Shown here piece by piece: positions 32,641-46,272 of a stretch of DNA of 64,000 nt (positions are counted from its first letter, which is position 1; each line of letters starts with the position of its first letter). A program made the position numbers and the translations under genes. The notes beneath the pieces were generated by a model. That model searched no databases, was not told where the DNA came from, and saw nothing but the letters and a program-made list of their open reading frames with translations. This stretch comes from Phoenix dactylifera (lineage: Eukaryota; Streptophyta; Magnoliopsida; Arecales; Arecaceae), in assembly GCF_009389715.1 (NCBI RefSeq), contig NW_024067692.1, forward strand, positions 997,501 to 1,061,500. The letters run 5' to 3'.

Positions 32641-35600
32641 ATGGAGGCAGATGGAGAACCAGGGGTCAGCATCAACCTTTCCTTTTTTCCTCTTGACGAA
32701 AATTAATTACTTTTCCTCCAAATTTCAATTCGATGCAATGTAGCTTTTCCAAAATTTCTATCTTTCCTGTTGGTCTTCTCTGTATAAGTTTTCCTACTGA
32801 TGGTGTACCCCAATTGTTACTTCCTTACCCTTTAGACTGAATTATGGTTTCTTGTTTGCTGTATCTGTGTCTGTGAAGAAATCTTTGAAGCAACAGGGCA
32901 GTCAGGTATGCCAGATCTGCGGTGATGGTGTCGGCAAGAACGTGGATGGAGATCTTTTTGTTGCGTGTGATGTATGTCGGTTTCCTGTTTGCCGGCCGTG
33001 CTATGAGTATGAGCGGAAGGATGGGACTCAGTGCTGCCCCCAGTGCAAAACCAAGTACAAGAGGCACAAAGGTTTGGATTTCGGCTTCATATTATTACTT
33101 ATCTGCATTGTTGTGGTTTTATTTACCATCATAATTTGATCTTTAATAATCTGTGCTCGTTATACTGATTGAATTTTAGGGAGTCCCGTGATTCATGGGG
33201 AGGAAGGAGATGATGGGGATGCTGAGGATGTTGGCAGTGACTTCAATTACCCATACGGAAACCAGGATCAGAACCAAAAGATTGCTGACAGAATGCTGGG
33301 CTGGCGCATGAGCTATGGTCAGAGGGAGAATGTTGGGCCTCCGAAGTTTGATAGTGGGGAGATTCCTCGGGGTCACATCCCTTTCCTCTCTCATAGCCAG
33401 CCGGTGCGTTTTTTTACACTCTAATGATGCGTTCTTTATCAGTCAAATTGGGTGATGGATTAGGGCAATTCTATGGCTGTTATTGATATGATCTTTTTTT
33501 ATTTGACTTCTGCAGGTCTCAGGTGAATTGTCAGGAGCATCTCCTCCTTATCATGTCATGTCTCCTGAAGTGGGTGGCGGTGGAAAGCGCGTGCATCCAT
33601 TTCCATATGATGTGAATCATTCATGTAAAGAAATTTCCTTTTATGATCTCTTGCGTCCAGCATTTAGTGTATTAGATGACTGTGAGTGTTATTCACTGAT
33701 GATTCTGATAACTAGAACTCTGCCTGTCTTCTTCTTTGGTCAGCTAATCCGTCAAGGGAGTTCTCTGGCAGTTTCGGAAATGTTGCCTGGAAAGAGAGGG
33801 TTGAAGGGTGGAAGATGAAGCAAGACAAAAATGCAGTTCCCATGACCAATGGCACCAGTCATGCCCCTTCTGAAGGCAGAGGAATCACAGATATTGATGC
33901 ATCTACAGAGTATAATATGGAAGACGCCCTACTGTGAGTTTCTCTCTGCTGAAGAAAATCTTCCTAAAATCATCAATTTATATTGTTTGACCAAGGCCGG
34001 TCTCATAATTTCTTAATTAAAAATTTTGACATTACTGATTGTTATTCCAGATTTTTCTCATGATTTTGTCTTGGATCTCTGATATTATTGTGAATTTGTT
34101 GAGCACTTCAATTCTGTGCCTGCTGAAGTTATTATTTCTTGCCATTTCTGAGTTCGTGTCCAGTATTTGATCCATATATCTTTTTGATTACATCCATGCC
34201 GCACATAGTTATGTATGGGATATTAAAAGAAGGTGCTAAACCTAACTCATCAATACATGTGTTCATCTGGTGCTGTTACTAAGTTTCTGTTTGTTTAATC
34301 ATACATCTTTTTTTCTGGCAATTTATATACATTTAAATAGCCAAGTATTTGTGTACAGTCTTTGTTACAGGACAAACACATCTGAGGGAAATGATTTAGT
34401 TTGATCTTTCTGTGTGATATGCTAGCTCTAATGCATTCTTAAATATAAAGTAGTTTGCAATGATTTTAACAACGGTCTTTGGCAGTTCTGTGTGATATGC
34501 TTGCAGATGCAATTGAAATTCTTGAACTTCTTGTTCTATACTCTTATTGGGGATTTGATCTAATTAACCTTACTCTGATATTGGAATCCACATGTCGGTT
34601 GTAAACTAAAAGCAACAAAAAGAAAAAAAAATGTTACATGCTTGCACCATACACTCAATTTAGTAGGTGATTGTCTATGTTTCATAGGTTTTGCCCATGT
34701 GTCTAGGTAGGTTCCCAAAACCTAGGTGATGCTCACATCTTGGTGCTCCAGATGGTGCCTAGGAATGTTAGGGCTTGTTTGTCACTCAGCCATCTATGCA
34801 ACTGCTTGTGATAACATTATGGTGCCAAACTGATGGCAGATGACTAAGAATGACATATGTGTACTTATTTGAAGTCATGTATTGACAGATACATCATCAT
34901 CTGGGCTGCATGAAAACAAAAACTTATTTGTTACTACTTTAAAAAATTGAAAAAATGAGTTCATCTTTATGTTCTTAAGATTCTTATATGTGATGGGCAT
35001 AGCAAGAACATGCATGCTGGTGAAAGAAGCTGTCTAAAACTTCTGTAGTCTATGAAAGAAAGGTACTTTCTTATTATTGTCCTAATAAGCTAAGGTTAAC
35101 TGCTTCTACTAGGAAGTTAATATGAGCCTTATTTTAGTCTTGACATCTTCTGGTTGCTTCGAAATCTTTTATATTAGCATGGCTAGTATCTAACTTCCTT
35201 AACTGGGTGCCTTTAGTTGCCAGGTAAACAATGCTGTTTTACAATCTACTTCTTCGCTTGCTGAAATTGCATCCCTGTAAATTCTTCATGGTTTTGTTCA
35301 CCATGGATGACTCATGACTGTCTTTCTGAGCTACTTTGTCTGAAATGCAGGAATGATGAAGCTCGCCAGCCTCTCTCTAGGAAAGTGTCCATTCCATCGT
35401 CCAGGATAAACCCATACAGGATGGTCATCATCTTACGGCTTGTTATCTTGTGCATTTTCTTACACTATCGTATCACAAATCCTGTACGCAATGCATATGC
35501 TTTGTGGTTATTGTCTGTGATATGTGAAATCTGGTTTGCCATGTCATGGATATTAGATCAGTTCCCAAAATGGTTTCCAGTGAACCGTGAGACATATCTT

Positions 35601-38600
35601 GATAGACTGGTTTTGAGGTGATTTCTCTTTTAGCTATTATAGTAACGATGATCAAGTTTGCAGGCACCAAGTCCAGGGTGTTCCTTACTCCACTGTACTT
35701 ATTCAATGTTCACTTAAAAATAACAGGTATGACCAAGAAGGCGAACCATCTCAGCTGGCTGCTGTTGACATTTTTGTTAGTACAGTTGACCCTATGAAAG
35801 AGCCACCGTTGGTCACTGCCAATACTGTGTTATCTATTCTAGCTGTGGATTACCCTGTTGATAAGGTCTCTTGCTATGTCTCTGATGATGGAGCTGCTAT
35901 GCTGACATTTGAGGCCTTGTCTGAGACCTCAGAATTTGCAAGAAAATGGGTTCCTTTCTGCAAGAAATATAGCATTGAACCCCGAGCTCCAGAATGGTAC
36001 TTTGCTCAGAAAATTGATTACTTGAAAGATAAAGTTCATCCCTCATTTGTTAAAGATCGCAGAGCTATGAAGGTATACACTAGCATTCTTATCAACTTGT
36101 GGTTCTCTGTTTTTATTACGTGTTTGTATTAACACCAATTTGTACAATGCAGAGGGAGTATGAAGAGTTTAAGATTCGCATCAACGGCCTTGTAGCAAAG
36201 GCACAAAAAGTTCCTCCGGAGGGATGGATCATGCAAGATGGTACACCTTGGCCCGGAAATAATACCAGAGATCATCCTGGAATGATACAGGTTGGTGCAT
36301 TACTGCTGTGAGCTTAATAGATTCAATAATAACCAATAAAGACTATGTAATCTGTGTTTGTTATAGTAAAATGGTCAGGTTGAAAAGCTTTCTGTTCATA
36401 TTGACTACCAGAACTGTAATGAGAATCAAAAGCAATCTCCAGTCCATGGTTACCACACACGCATGCTTCACATATCTTAAATTAGCAAACACCTCCAGCA
36501 CTTCTACCTTTTTCCGCTGCATATTCTTAGTTTTGCTTGGTACCTGTAAATAGAGAATGAAGACTTCTTTCTTTAGGTTACTTCTATAAAGCCTGTAAAA
36601 TCAACTCAATTTACTTTCCCATATTTGGCAGGTTTTCTTAGGCCAAAGTGGTGGGCTTGACAGTGAGGGTAATGAACTTCCACGATTAGTTTATGTGTCC
36701 CGTGAGAAACGTCCTGGTTTCCAACATCATAAGAAAGCTGGTGCAATGAATGCTCTTGTAAGTAGTTGATCATGCAATCGTTGAACTTTGTTGCATTTGG
36801 ATGTTCTTCCTTTGTTAATAAATGTAATGTTCCTCTACAGGTACGTGTCTCGGCAGTCCTTACCAATGGACCATTTTTGTTGAATCTTGACTGTGATCAC
36901 TACATAAACAACAGTAAGGCATTGAGGGAAGCAATGTGCTTTCTTATGGATCCGAACCTTGGGAAGCATGTTTGCTATGTACAATTTCCACAGAGGTTTG
37001 ATGGTATTGATAGGAATGATCGTTATGCCAACCGGAATACTGTATTTTTTGATGTAAGTGTAGCCTTTCTTTTTTCAAACTACTTCATTTTGTTCAAAAT
37101 TCGTTTATATTTTTTTAATGTTGTAAATATTGTGATTGTCAAGCCTCATTAGTCTATCAGTTTTTTGTTCCCGCCTAATAAGGGCCTTGGTGCAATGGTA
37201 AGGTTACTCCATTGTGGTCTGAGTGTTGCAAGCTTGAAACATGGAAATAACTTCTCCGCATGCAGGTGTAAGACTGCATACTTTTGACCCTCCTAAGAAC
37301 CCTGCGGTGCTAGGAGCCTTGTGCACTAAGACACCCTTTTTGAGGGTGAGGCTTGGTGCAACAATATGGTCACTGCATTGTGACATGATTATCATGGTCC
37401 GAAATATGGAGACAGCCTCTCCGCACGATGGGGTAAGGCTGCGTATGTCTGACCATCCATAGAGCCCTACAATGGCCTCATGCAATATGACACCCTTTAT
37501 ATTCTTAATGGTCAAGTTTATGCATACTTGGCAATCAAAGATACTGTACAAGTTTAGTATATGGTGACCAGCTTCTACTTGGCCTAAAACTCACAAGTTA
37601 ATAATACAAGCTTGTCACTGGTACTAGATTGGTAATCATCTGCTACTTCTAGACCCATCTGATGATTTTTTATTTTCTTCCTTTTTCATTCTAGATTAAT
37701 TTAAGAGGTCTCGATGGGATCCAAGGCCCTGTTTATGTGGGCACAGGATGTGTCTTCAATAGAACAGCTTTATATGGTTATGAACCTCCTATTAAGAACA
37801 ACCAGAAGAAAACTGGCTTCCTTTCTTTATGCTGTGGTGGTTCAAGGAAGAAGAGTTCAGCATCAAGAAAGAAGAGTTCAGACAAGAAGAAATCAAGCAA
37901 ACATCTTGACAATTCTGTACCAGTATTTAATCTGGAAGATATAGAGGAGGGAGTTGAAGGTATTTCTAATTTATCATATTTCTTATTAGCTGTCATAGCA
38001 GCTACATTATGCCAAGTAACACCAGCATAACTCAGATTTTGCATGCATAAAATTATCTAATCTTTGGCCAAATAACTGTTTTTGCACTTCCATTTAATTC
38101 TTGTAAAATATATGGAATTACTTATGATGGGAGAAGGAATTAAATAGTTTGCATGAATGGGTTATGTGATGTGATTAACATGCCGGCTTAATGGAAAGAC
38201 ACAGTTTGCTTACATCTTCTGCTGTTGATTTAATGATTTAATTTTATTCACGTCTAAGATTTTTCGTGTTGGTTTTTCCCCTGGAAAGGGTAACTTTTCT
38301 TCTTCTAATATTTAAGGAAGAACACTGCGGATGTATAATTTCTGGTTCTTCTTCTTATTGTTGTTATTTTATTCTGTTCTGTGGCTTTACAAACCTTGCC
38401 ACCTTTACAAATGTGTGGACTTAACTACCTCAGTCTCATTTTAGTGTAGTCTTCTGTATTTCTGTATAGTTTAGTAACTTTAGTTAATATTTTTCTTTTT
38501 TCGACCTGGTGAGGTGAGACCTTATTGTTCTTCTGTTTCTTGTTTTGGAAAATTTAGGTGCTGAATTTGATGATGAGAAATCACTCCTCATGTCACAAAT

Positions 38601-41412
38601 GAGCTTGGAGAGAAGATTTGGTCAATCAAATGTCTTTGTTGCTTCTACACTGATGGAAAATGGTGGAGTTCCTCAATCAGCAACTCCTGAATCTCTCCTA
38701 AAAGAAGCTATTCATGTGATTAGCTGTGGTTATGAGGATAAGACCGAGTGGGGAAGTGAGGTATCAAAGCAGCCACTCAAACCTCTTTTATTGGCTTCTC
38801 TTTGGTAGCCTGTCTTCCTAAAATCAAACTATATTTTCTAGCATTGATCTGTATAGTTGAAACAACTTTGTATATTGACATTGTTCTCATTTATATTATA
38901 TCTGGAGTCCAGAAAGAAGCTTCTTTATAATCCTTTATGGCTAACCTGAATACCTGCTTCTTCTTGCTAACAACCTACTCATTACATTAATGTGAAGAAA
39001 CCTTCTTGTTAATTGATTGTTTTCAGAGTTTTAGATTTTTAATAAGTACTGTTGGGAAGCTATTTACTACGTTCATGTGAATAAATCTTCTTATTGATTG
39101 ATTTGTTTGCATAGATTAAATTTTTAGGAACCACGTTTCTCAAATTAAAAGCAAAGGGCAAGTATTTAGGCTGTTAAGGCTTCCGGGAACTGGCTAGCCA
39201 AGTAATACTTTTGGCAGCCCCAATCATTAAACAGATGGCAAATATAGTTAATAACCTATTGGTGATATTCTATATATACCTAAAATCACTACAAAGTTGT
39301 ATATTATTTGTAAAAATTAGTGCAGCTAAATCTGTAGAAATTTGTTCCCAAGCATAGTTCTGTAACGAACAAGTTTAAGAAACCAGTGTACAAGATTGTT
39401 TGACAAAAAAGAAGCCACCATTCATATGCTAACACATAAACATGAACCTAAACAGGTAGATGCCCAAGTCAAAGAAGAAATAATGATTCATGAAATTTTA
39501 TATGCTATGTAACCAATGAATGAGTAGTATAGCTGATATAAGCAATTATGCCAATTTAATGACATTGTAGATTAAACTTCTCCTTTTCAGTTTGTTGAGG
39601 ATTTCTCTGTGCCAGTACATATGTTCTGCATTTTTGTGTTTTAATTGCAAGTAGTGCCCGTTACTTTCTGTTTATTCACTGTTTCAACAAACAGCAGAAA
39701 TGCCTGGCATAAATGCTGCAGATTGGAAATTGGTGTAAGAAGAAACTGGATGACCACCAGAAACATGATACGGTCAACTTAACCATACCATGTCTTTTTT
39801 CACCACATTTTGGTTGCAGAAACCTACAATTTTTTTCTCTGTACATAATCAACTGTTTGGATTCTTAATATGCCTGTATTGTTATGACCATGTCTTTTTA
39901 TAGTCATACTCATTCATTTCCTTTCAAGCGTGATATGTGCTCCTCTTTTCTCATTTCTAAAGATGAATCTCCACTGAATATTCAAAAGATGACTCTCCAC
40001 TGAAAAGTAGGTGCCGGCAGATGGGCAAAGATAAATCTAGTTCTTAGAGTACTCTTTTTCTTCTTTAAGCCAGCTTTGCAGTATTGTAGTCTTAGTCATT
40101 GAAGCCATGTCCTAGTATATTGGTTTTCTAACAGTAGTTCAATTATTAATGCAGATAGGATGGATCTATGGTTCAGTTACAGAAGATATTCTTACTGGGT
40201 TCAAGATGCATGCTCGAGGTTGGCGGTCAATCTACTGCATGCCTAAGAGGCCTGCCTTCAAAGGGTCAGCTCCCATTAACCTTTCAGATCGTCTGAACCA
40301 AGTGCTTCGTTGGGCTTTGGGATCTGTTGAAATTCTTTTCAGCAGGCATTGCCCTATATGGTATGGCTATGGAGGAAGACTGAAATTTCTGGAGAGATTT
40401 GCATACATCAACACCACAATCTACCCACTTACTGCAATTCCTCTTCTTCTATACTGTATGTTGCCTGCAGTCTGTCTGCTCACTGGGAAGTTCATTATCC
40501 CTCAGGTATTCAACATTATCTATTGGATTGTGTTCATTTTGTTTTATCACACTACAATTGCTTTTCCTTTGGCTAGAACGTTTTTGTAAGCCAATGTCAT
40601 ACCAGAGTTCCTCTTATACAGTTTATTAACATGATATGAAAGTTGATTATAAGAATTGATGTCTAGAAAAAAAGAGAGTAATTTCTCATTGCTTGGGAAA
40701 CTGGAATATCTTGCAAACCATCAGAATGTATACCATGTGTATCTCCCAAGGGACCTGGTTGAGATGAAGCAGTACTTGTGCGATTATACGCTACTGAATG
40801 ATGGCTGCTGGTGATTTTTGAATGCAGATCAGCAACTTTGCAAGTATTTGGTTCATCTCTCTCTTCCTTTCCATCTTTGCCACCGGCATACTAGAAATGC
40901 GGTGGAGCGGCGTCGGAATTGATGAATGGTGGAGGAATGAACAGTTCTGGGTCATTGGAGGTGTCTCCGCCCATCTCTTTGCTGTGTTCCAAGGCCTTCT
41001 TAAAGTGCTTGCAGGCATTGATACCAACTTCACAGTTACCTCCAAGGCATCGGATGAAGAAGGTGACTTTACTGAGCTCTACATGTTCAAGTGGACCACA
41101 CTTCTGATACCACCAACAACTCTGCTCATTGTTAATCTGGTGGGTGTGGTTGCTGGTATCTCTTATGCAATCAACAGCGGCTACCAGTCATGGGGTCCGC
41201 TCTTTGGGAAGCTCTTCTTTGCCTTCTGGGTTATTGTCCATCTCTACCCCTTCCTCAAGGGTCTGATGGGTCGGCAGAACCGAACGCCGACAATTGTGGT
41301 AGTCTGGTCCATTCTTCTGGCTTCAATCTTTTCCTTGCTGTGGGTTCGTGTTGATCCCTTCACCACAAGGGTGACAGGCCCAGATGTCCAGCAATGTGGG
41401 ATCAACTGCTAG
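32641..41412 (+). CDS. CESA1: Cellulose synthase A catalytic subunit, CESA1 type
   Basis: Fourteen coding exons: 32641-32664, 32879-33071, 33180-33403, 33516-33624, 33744-33933, 35351-35617, 35727-36072, 36153-36290, 36632-36757, 36841-37053, 37695-37959, 38558-38760, 40155-40505 and 40828-41412. All introns are GT-AG and phases agree, giving 1077 residues, close to rice CESA1. The enzyme polymerises UDP-glucose into beta-1,4-glucan in the plasma-membrane rosette complex; this clade serves primary walls. The N-terminal RING-like zinc finger has C19, C22, C38, C41, C46, C49, C61 and C64. Catalytic motifs are D389-D390 (SDDG), DCD at 556-558, TED at 775-777 and QVLRW at 815-819. Two membrane helices lie before the catalytic region and about six after it. 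The protein ends GINC. The first donor (GTCAGC) is weak. The CESA1 label rests on remembered similarity. Confidence 0.93.
33934..35350 (+). other. CESA1 intron 5 (1,417 bp)
   Basis: A long AT-rich intron between ACT-GTGAGT and AAATGCAG. No embedded gene or recognisable element was found. Confidence 0.8.
37181..37499 (+). mobile_element. Two Au-like SINE units in tandem in CESA1 intron 10
   Basis: Unit 1 spans about 37181-37341 and unit 2 about 37342-37499. Each starts with a GGCTTGGTGCAA-like box-A region, continues with a degraded box-B region and an ACTTCTCCGCA or GCCTCTCCGCA core, then a GTAAGACTGC or GTAAGGCTGC core and a CACCCTTT end. This order matches the plant Au SINE family as I know it. 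The two units are diverged and lie in the same orientation as the gene, between exons 10 and 11. Confidence 0.7.
38761..40154 (+). other. CESA1 intron 12 (1,394 bp)
   Basis: An AT-rich intron between GAG-GTATCA and TTAATGCAG, with no recognised gene or element inside it. Confidence 0.8.
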
Positions 41413-43820
41413 AATAATGAAGGTTTCGATGAACAAGGTTGCATGAAGATGTATTATGTGCTTATCAACTGAAGGAACAGAAATATTTAGCTGGTGGTGA
41501 TTGTGTTGTGTTTGTAGATAGAAAGGTTCCAGTGTTGGCTATTCCATAAGTTAAAATTACCATGTTCATTAGAACACTTACGTCAATAATAATGTTGCAT
41601 CACATGGAGAATCAAATATTTCAACTCTTCGAGAACTTTGGCAAGTTTGAAAAGTTGTGCATGTAGCAGCATTATTTTCTGTCGTGATGCATCCAGTGTT
41701 GGAGAAGTTTCAATAATGTTTGGTTCCAGAATAACAAAAATTGGGAAGAGCAAAAGTTAAGCTTATAACTTCTGATTCTATAAGATGTATTATGTTAACT
41801 TTTGTTTGGTTCCACTTTTAACTTTTCGGCTTTAAGAAAAATAAGAAGTTTATATAAAATTCCTAGTCTTGAGTAATAATTTATAAAAGCTTATGGACAG
41901 AGCGGAGCTTTATCCAAAGTTTAATCTATGCAGTTTAGTTTAGGTTCTACATTATAAGATTATGCTATAATATTTTATGCTACAGTGTCATTTGCGTCAA
42001 AAATCAAAGAGAATGCACATTTCAATGCTGTTAAAGTAGGGTTATGGTGGCTTCCCTCCTCTGGAGGTTCGGTGGTCCTTGGTTCTTGGGTACTAACAGT
42101 ATGATTTGGTTTGATTACAGCTTGGTTTGGTGCTTCAAACCAACGTGAAGTCCATTATAGGTGAGAAAAATTAAGAAGATGCTGCAATGAAACTTTCTGA
42201 CATCTTTTAAAGATGGACCAAAAATGCTCTACACCTTGCCACGCCTTATTTTTCTGAAATTTCAGCGACATCTTATAGTCTTAAATAAGACCTCGTTCAT
42301 AGTCTTGAAATTGATCGCATGGATTGATGAAATTTTGTTGATAAAAATCCTTTCTTGGATGGTTCAACCTTTAGTCTATTTGCAACAACCTAGTAGTAAA
42401 TTAGAACACCTGCATATCTTTAAACTGAAAAAGGTGAAAGAATACAATTCTGTGTTTTATAATGGCCATCTAGCTACTTGAAGGGTAGATATTAACTCCA
42501 ATCCAAGTGCCTATTTTTCGTACTTCTTTTGAGAGTGGCTTCGTGTATTCCAATATAATCAGTCAACTTTTACACAAACCAACAGAACTACTGTTGGTAC
42601 TTGCATCATAGATTTCAATTTGCCGGTATATGCTTATCTTGGGAACAGTTATCTGATTTACGATTTGGGGAAATAGAGGGATAACTTTGGAGAAGATAGC
42701 TTGAAGTGGGACGAAGTTCAACCAATTGACATGGTGGAGAGCAAGTGAGATAAAAAGAAAGCCGACTTCTCTGATCGAATGTCATATAATGTCATAGATT
42801 GGGAATTGTGGGGTTCACTGTTTTGAGTTAATGCTGTGGACAAGGAGTGCTCATCTTACTCCGAAAAGAGATACTAGTTTCTCTAACATGATAAATTTGT
42901 TTAACCAAATACTGCATTTAGTAGTTGATATGAAGCAAAGAAATCAAGCATTATTTGATTCACTTAGGTGTAGAAGTACTAGAACATGGTAATGTAAGTT
43001 ATATAGGGCTTTGGATTTTCATGCAACACCAAAAAGAAAGGGGTAGTACTGCCTAATAAGATCGCATGAAATAGTCTCGAGGAAAGGAAGAAAATACTCC
43101 ATTAAGTACTATGGTATTCCTGCCTAACAAGAAAGCGGGTTTGGTCGGTGTCACTCAAGATCCGACCATCGCCCTTCGAATGCTCGGGGACTTATACAGC
43201 ATACATACATTTGTAGATGATTGACATCAACCAATGGTTTTGGCATGCGCGCATAGACATAATTCCAGCACCTTTTCTGTGGCCTTCAGAGTCCGATTTT
43301 GGATCCATATTTTGCTTTCAAAAACAATGCACAAAAGAGGGGCAAGCCAGACTAATACCTATCTTGAGTTACAGTAGTACAATCAGAAACCAAAATGGAA
43401 GCAAAGTCCAGTGGGACAACAATATCAGCATTCGTGCAAGATTCAGCATCAACAAGGGCTCTCCTCACAGTCTCATTTCTCTCTCAATTAAGATTTACTG
43501 TCTCTGTACTGAACTCGGTACTAATGTCACACAATACAATATAAGTACGGTATGATATAGTTTTTTTTAGCATACCGGGTGTCAGTATGCCATTTGTACC
43601 AACACTCCATTTGCATATGCTCGTACATCCCAGTTCATACAAACTATGAAGTGTTTTTAACTTCTATAACAAAATTTTGTGCCGGCAGTTGAATTCTTTT
43701 TTTACATCTACAAGGTGTGGTACCAATCACTTTCTCCGGCGCATGATCAATATCAGACGGTTCTGCAGAATGTTCTCAGTCGCTTTTCAGGCTGGTCACA
43801 CCGGAGCAACGATTTTGACA
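41413..43820. other. CESA1 3' region and intergenic sequence; left copy of a duplicated segment
   Basis: The CESA1 3' UTR probably ends within the first few hundred bases. ORFs near 42224 and 43217 show no domains. The part at about 42640-43320 resembles 55060-56350, including TTTGTTTAACCAAATACT and a stretch with TAATAAGAT near AAATACTC. It may be an old duplication or a dispersed non-coding repeat. Confidence 0.55.
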
Positions 43821-43824
43821 CCCA

Positions 43825-44049
43825 CATCTTCTATTTAAACCACCCGGCCCGGCCCGACCCGACCCGACCCCACTTTCCGTTTAATCCAACGGGCCCTTTC
43901 TCGTTCTTCTACGCTTCCTTCGCTCGTGTCGTCTTCTCTTTCCCGCCCACCGCCACCCTCTCCTTCCCTCCTTTTTCGCCTGTGGATTAGGGCTTTGCCC
44001 ATCACCTTTGTCGTCGCCGTCCGCTGCCATTGCCTCCGCGGCCGCCTTC
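43825..44049 (+). promoter_or_regulatory. Promoter and leader of the Alba-type gene
   Basis: CTATTTAAACC near 43831 can serve as a TATA box. It is followed by a GC-rich block of repeated GGCCC/GACCC units (43845-43870) and a CT-rich leader up to ATG 44050. That is the usual layout of a housekeeping-type plant promoter. Confidence 0.45.
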
Positions 44050-44321
44050 ATGGAGGAGAACACAGACGCGGCGAACAACCTCAGCATCGGTGTATCCTGC
44101 AAGAAGAACCAAATCGAAGTCCAATACCAAAAAGTTCCTCTTCTTCTACATTAGTCTCGCGAATGTGAGCCCTCCCTGTGTCCCTTCTGCATATGTTTAA
44201 AGATCGACCAGCTCTCTATACCTACTTTTGTCTTGTCTCGTCTCATCTCATCTCTCTTCGAGTGTGTTTGTATCTTCAAAAGAATCTCCTTTCCTGTTAT
44301 TTTTGCATTTGAGCTGCTGGC

Positions 44322-44544
44322 CAGTAATTCTTTCTTTTGACGCTTGAATTCTTGATTCGGATCCCTGTTTCTTGAAAGAGAGTTTATTTCTTTAAAAGAA
44401 AACCTTGCTTGCTATTTTTGGATTTGATCTCTTGGCTGTAGCTTTAACTAGAGTTAAGGTTGAAGGGTTTTATCCGGGTACAGTTCTTTCTTTTGATTCT
44501 TGAATTCTTGATTCGGATCCCTCCATCTTGGAAGAGGGGTCTAT
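44322..44544 (+). repeat. Two intron repeats of about 65 bp, third copy at 49866
   Basis: A unit with TTCTTTCTTTTGA, CTTGAATTCTTGATTCGG and ATCCCT, then CTTG-AAGAG, starts at about 44331 and again at 44483. A third, slightly shorter copy starts at 49866, right after the Copia block. The repeats belong to the host intron. Confidence 0.75.
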
Positions 44545-46272
44545 TGTTGAATTAAATTAAATATTTTAAAATTTTAAAACCGCATGCCAAACAAAGCAAG
44601 CCACGGCTAACCAAATATTTGACTTGGTCAACGGCCAAGTGGCAAGCATCCGCGCATAAGCAAGAGAGTAAACATGAAAAAATTCCCAAAAGAAGCAGGC
44701 CAAGATAAGTGTCATGCATCCACATGCAAGAGCAAGCATGAAAAGACTCCCCGAAGAAGGAAGGAAGCATGGGCGGCCAAGATGCAACAAGCCGCAAGAT
44801 CAAAGGAGCACAAGAAGACACGTCATCAATCTGCGGAAGGAGAGTCTGCTTCTTTTGACGCGCCTGAGCCTATATAAAGGCTTTAGGGATCATTTCAAAC
44901 ACAACGAAAAATTCTTTTTTTCCCTCTTGTTCTTATTCTCTTCTCCTCATAATTTCAATTATTTTTCTGAGTTTTTTTTTAGCTATCTACAAGCATAAAC
45001 GTTCTCTTCTTTTTTTTTCTGGAGGCGTACTGATGGGGAAGACGTAGTTCTGTATTGGATCGTCGTATCTCGAGGAATCTGTGCCAGCGGACCCGTGCGT
45101 GAGGGGCATAAACTTTCTTGGGACAGCGCGTCGGCGTGCTTCGATCCACAAGCCATCTTCTTTTATTTCTTCATTTTATTATTCTATTTTCAAGTAAATA
45201 ATTTGCTAGTTTATTATTCTTATTTACTATTATGAATATTAAAAATATTTAATTATTGATTTATCAATTATATTTGTGCATCTAGGCTAACAATGCAGAA
45301 AAGTTTATGTATTATTAGCACTAGATTTTAAATTGCAACATTTATTATACATTTTGCTGCATAATTGCAAATTGTTATATTTTAGTTGTTACACATTTAT
45401 GCTAGCTTCACTTCATTGCTTAATTTTTCAAACAAAATATTAGATTGCCTAACCTCCAAGAGGTTTATTAATACCTCCATTTGGACTCCTCACGGAGTAA
45501 TTTTCAGATTTCATTCAAACAGAAATTCGAAAATTGATTAATTTATAGGAGCTAGCTTAATATTGCACTTAGGATGACGATATCTAGTGAAATTATCCAT
45601 TGAATAACGGTGTCTAAGAAAAGCTTATCAAAAAGGCCTACGTGCCTAAAAAAGGCTGGTACTTAAGTGAGCCAAATGCTCCACCACCGATTTGGAGCTG
45701 ATCTGGCTGTTATTCTTTGAATTTTTCAACTAGATATCTAAAGTTCAAATTAGATATCAGTGCAATAATTTGATATAAACTTTTTCATTTCCACAGGTGT
45801 CAAAACTGTATTAAGCTACAAATCAATGGCTTTCCACACATATGAAAATCTTAGTACTAAACTTAAAAAGTTTGATGGTCAAAACTTTAGGAGGTGACAG
45901 AATCAAATATGGTTCTGGCTCACCACCCTAGGCTTGATCTCAACCATTGGTGAGAGTATTACTGAAGTCAGTAATGGGTTAACCCATCCGCTTTATGACC
46001 TGCTACTTGCCGCAATTCAAACCCTGCTCCTTCCTCTTCCCAAACTGTTGCTGCTTCCTCCACCTCCTCCACCAGGACTCCAGAAGAAACAAACTACCAC
46101 TGTCTTCATAGAATCCTAGGAGCCCTTTCGGATAGGCTTTATGATATTTATTATATAGCTAAGAGTGCCAAGGATCTCTGGGATACCCTAAAAAATAAAT
46201 ATGGACTTGATGATGCCAGGGTAAAGAGATTCAAGGCCTCTGACTTTAGCAAGTTTAAATTTGTTGATTCCA
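44545..46272 (+). mobile_element. Arm A: Copia LTR and gag start, plus strand
   Basis: The LTR starts TGTTGAATT; a TATA box CTATATAAAG lies at about 44871-44880. Gag starts at ATG 45826 (MAFHTYENLSTKLKKFDGQN) and meets TGA after FRR. It continues with frame breaks to KFKFVDS, where at 46272 the sequence changes to the minus-strand pol fragment. Confidence 0.75.

Noticed and set aside
33528..33818. 96-codon ORF as a separate gene
   Set aside because: It reads through CESA1 exons 4-5 and the intron between them; the spliced gene explains it.
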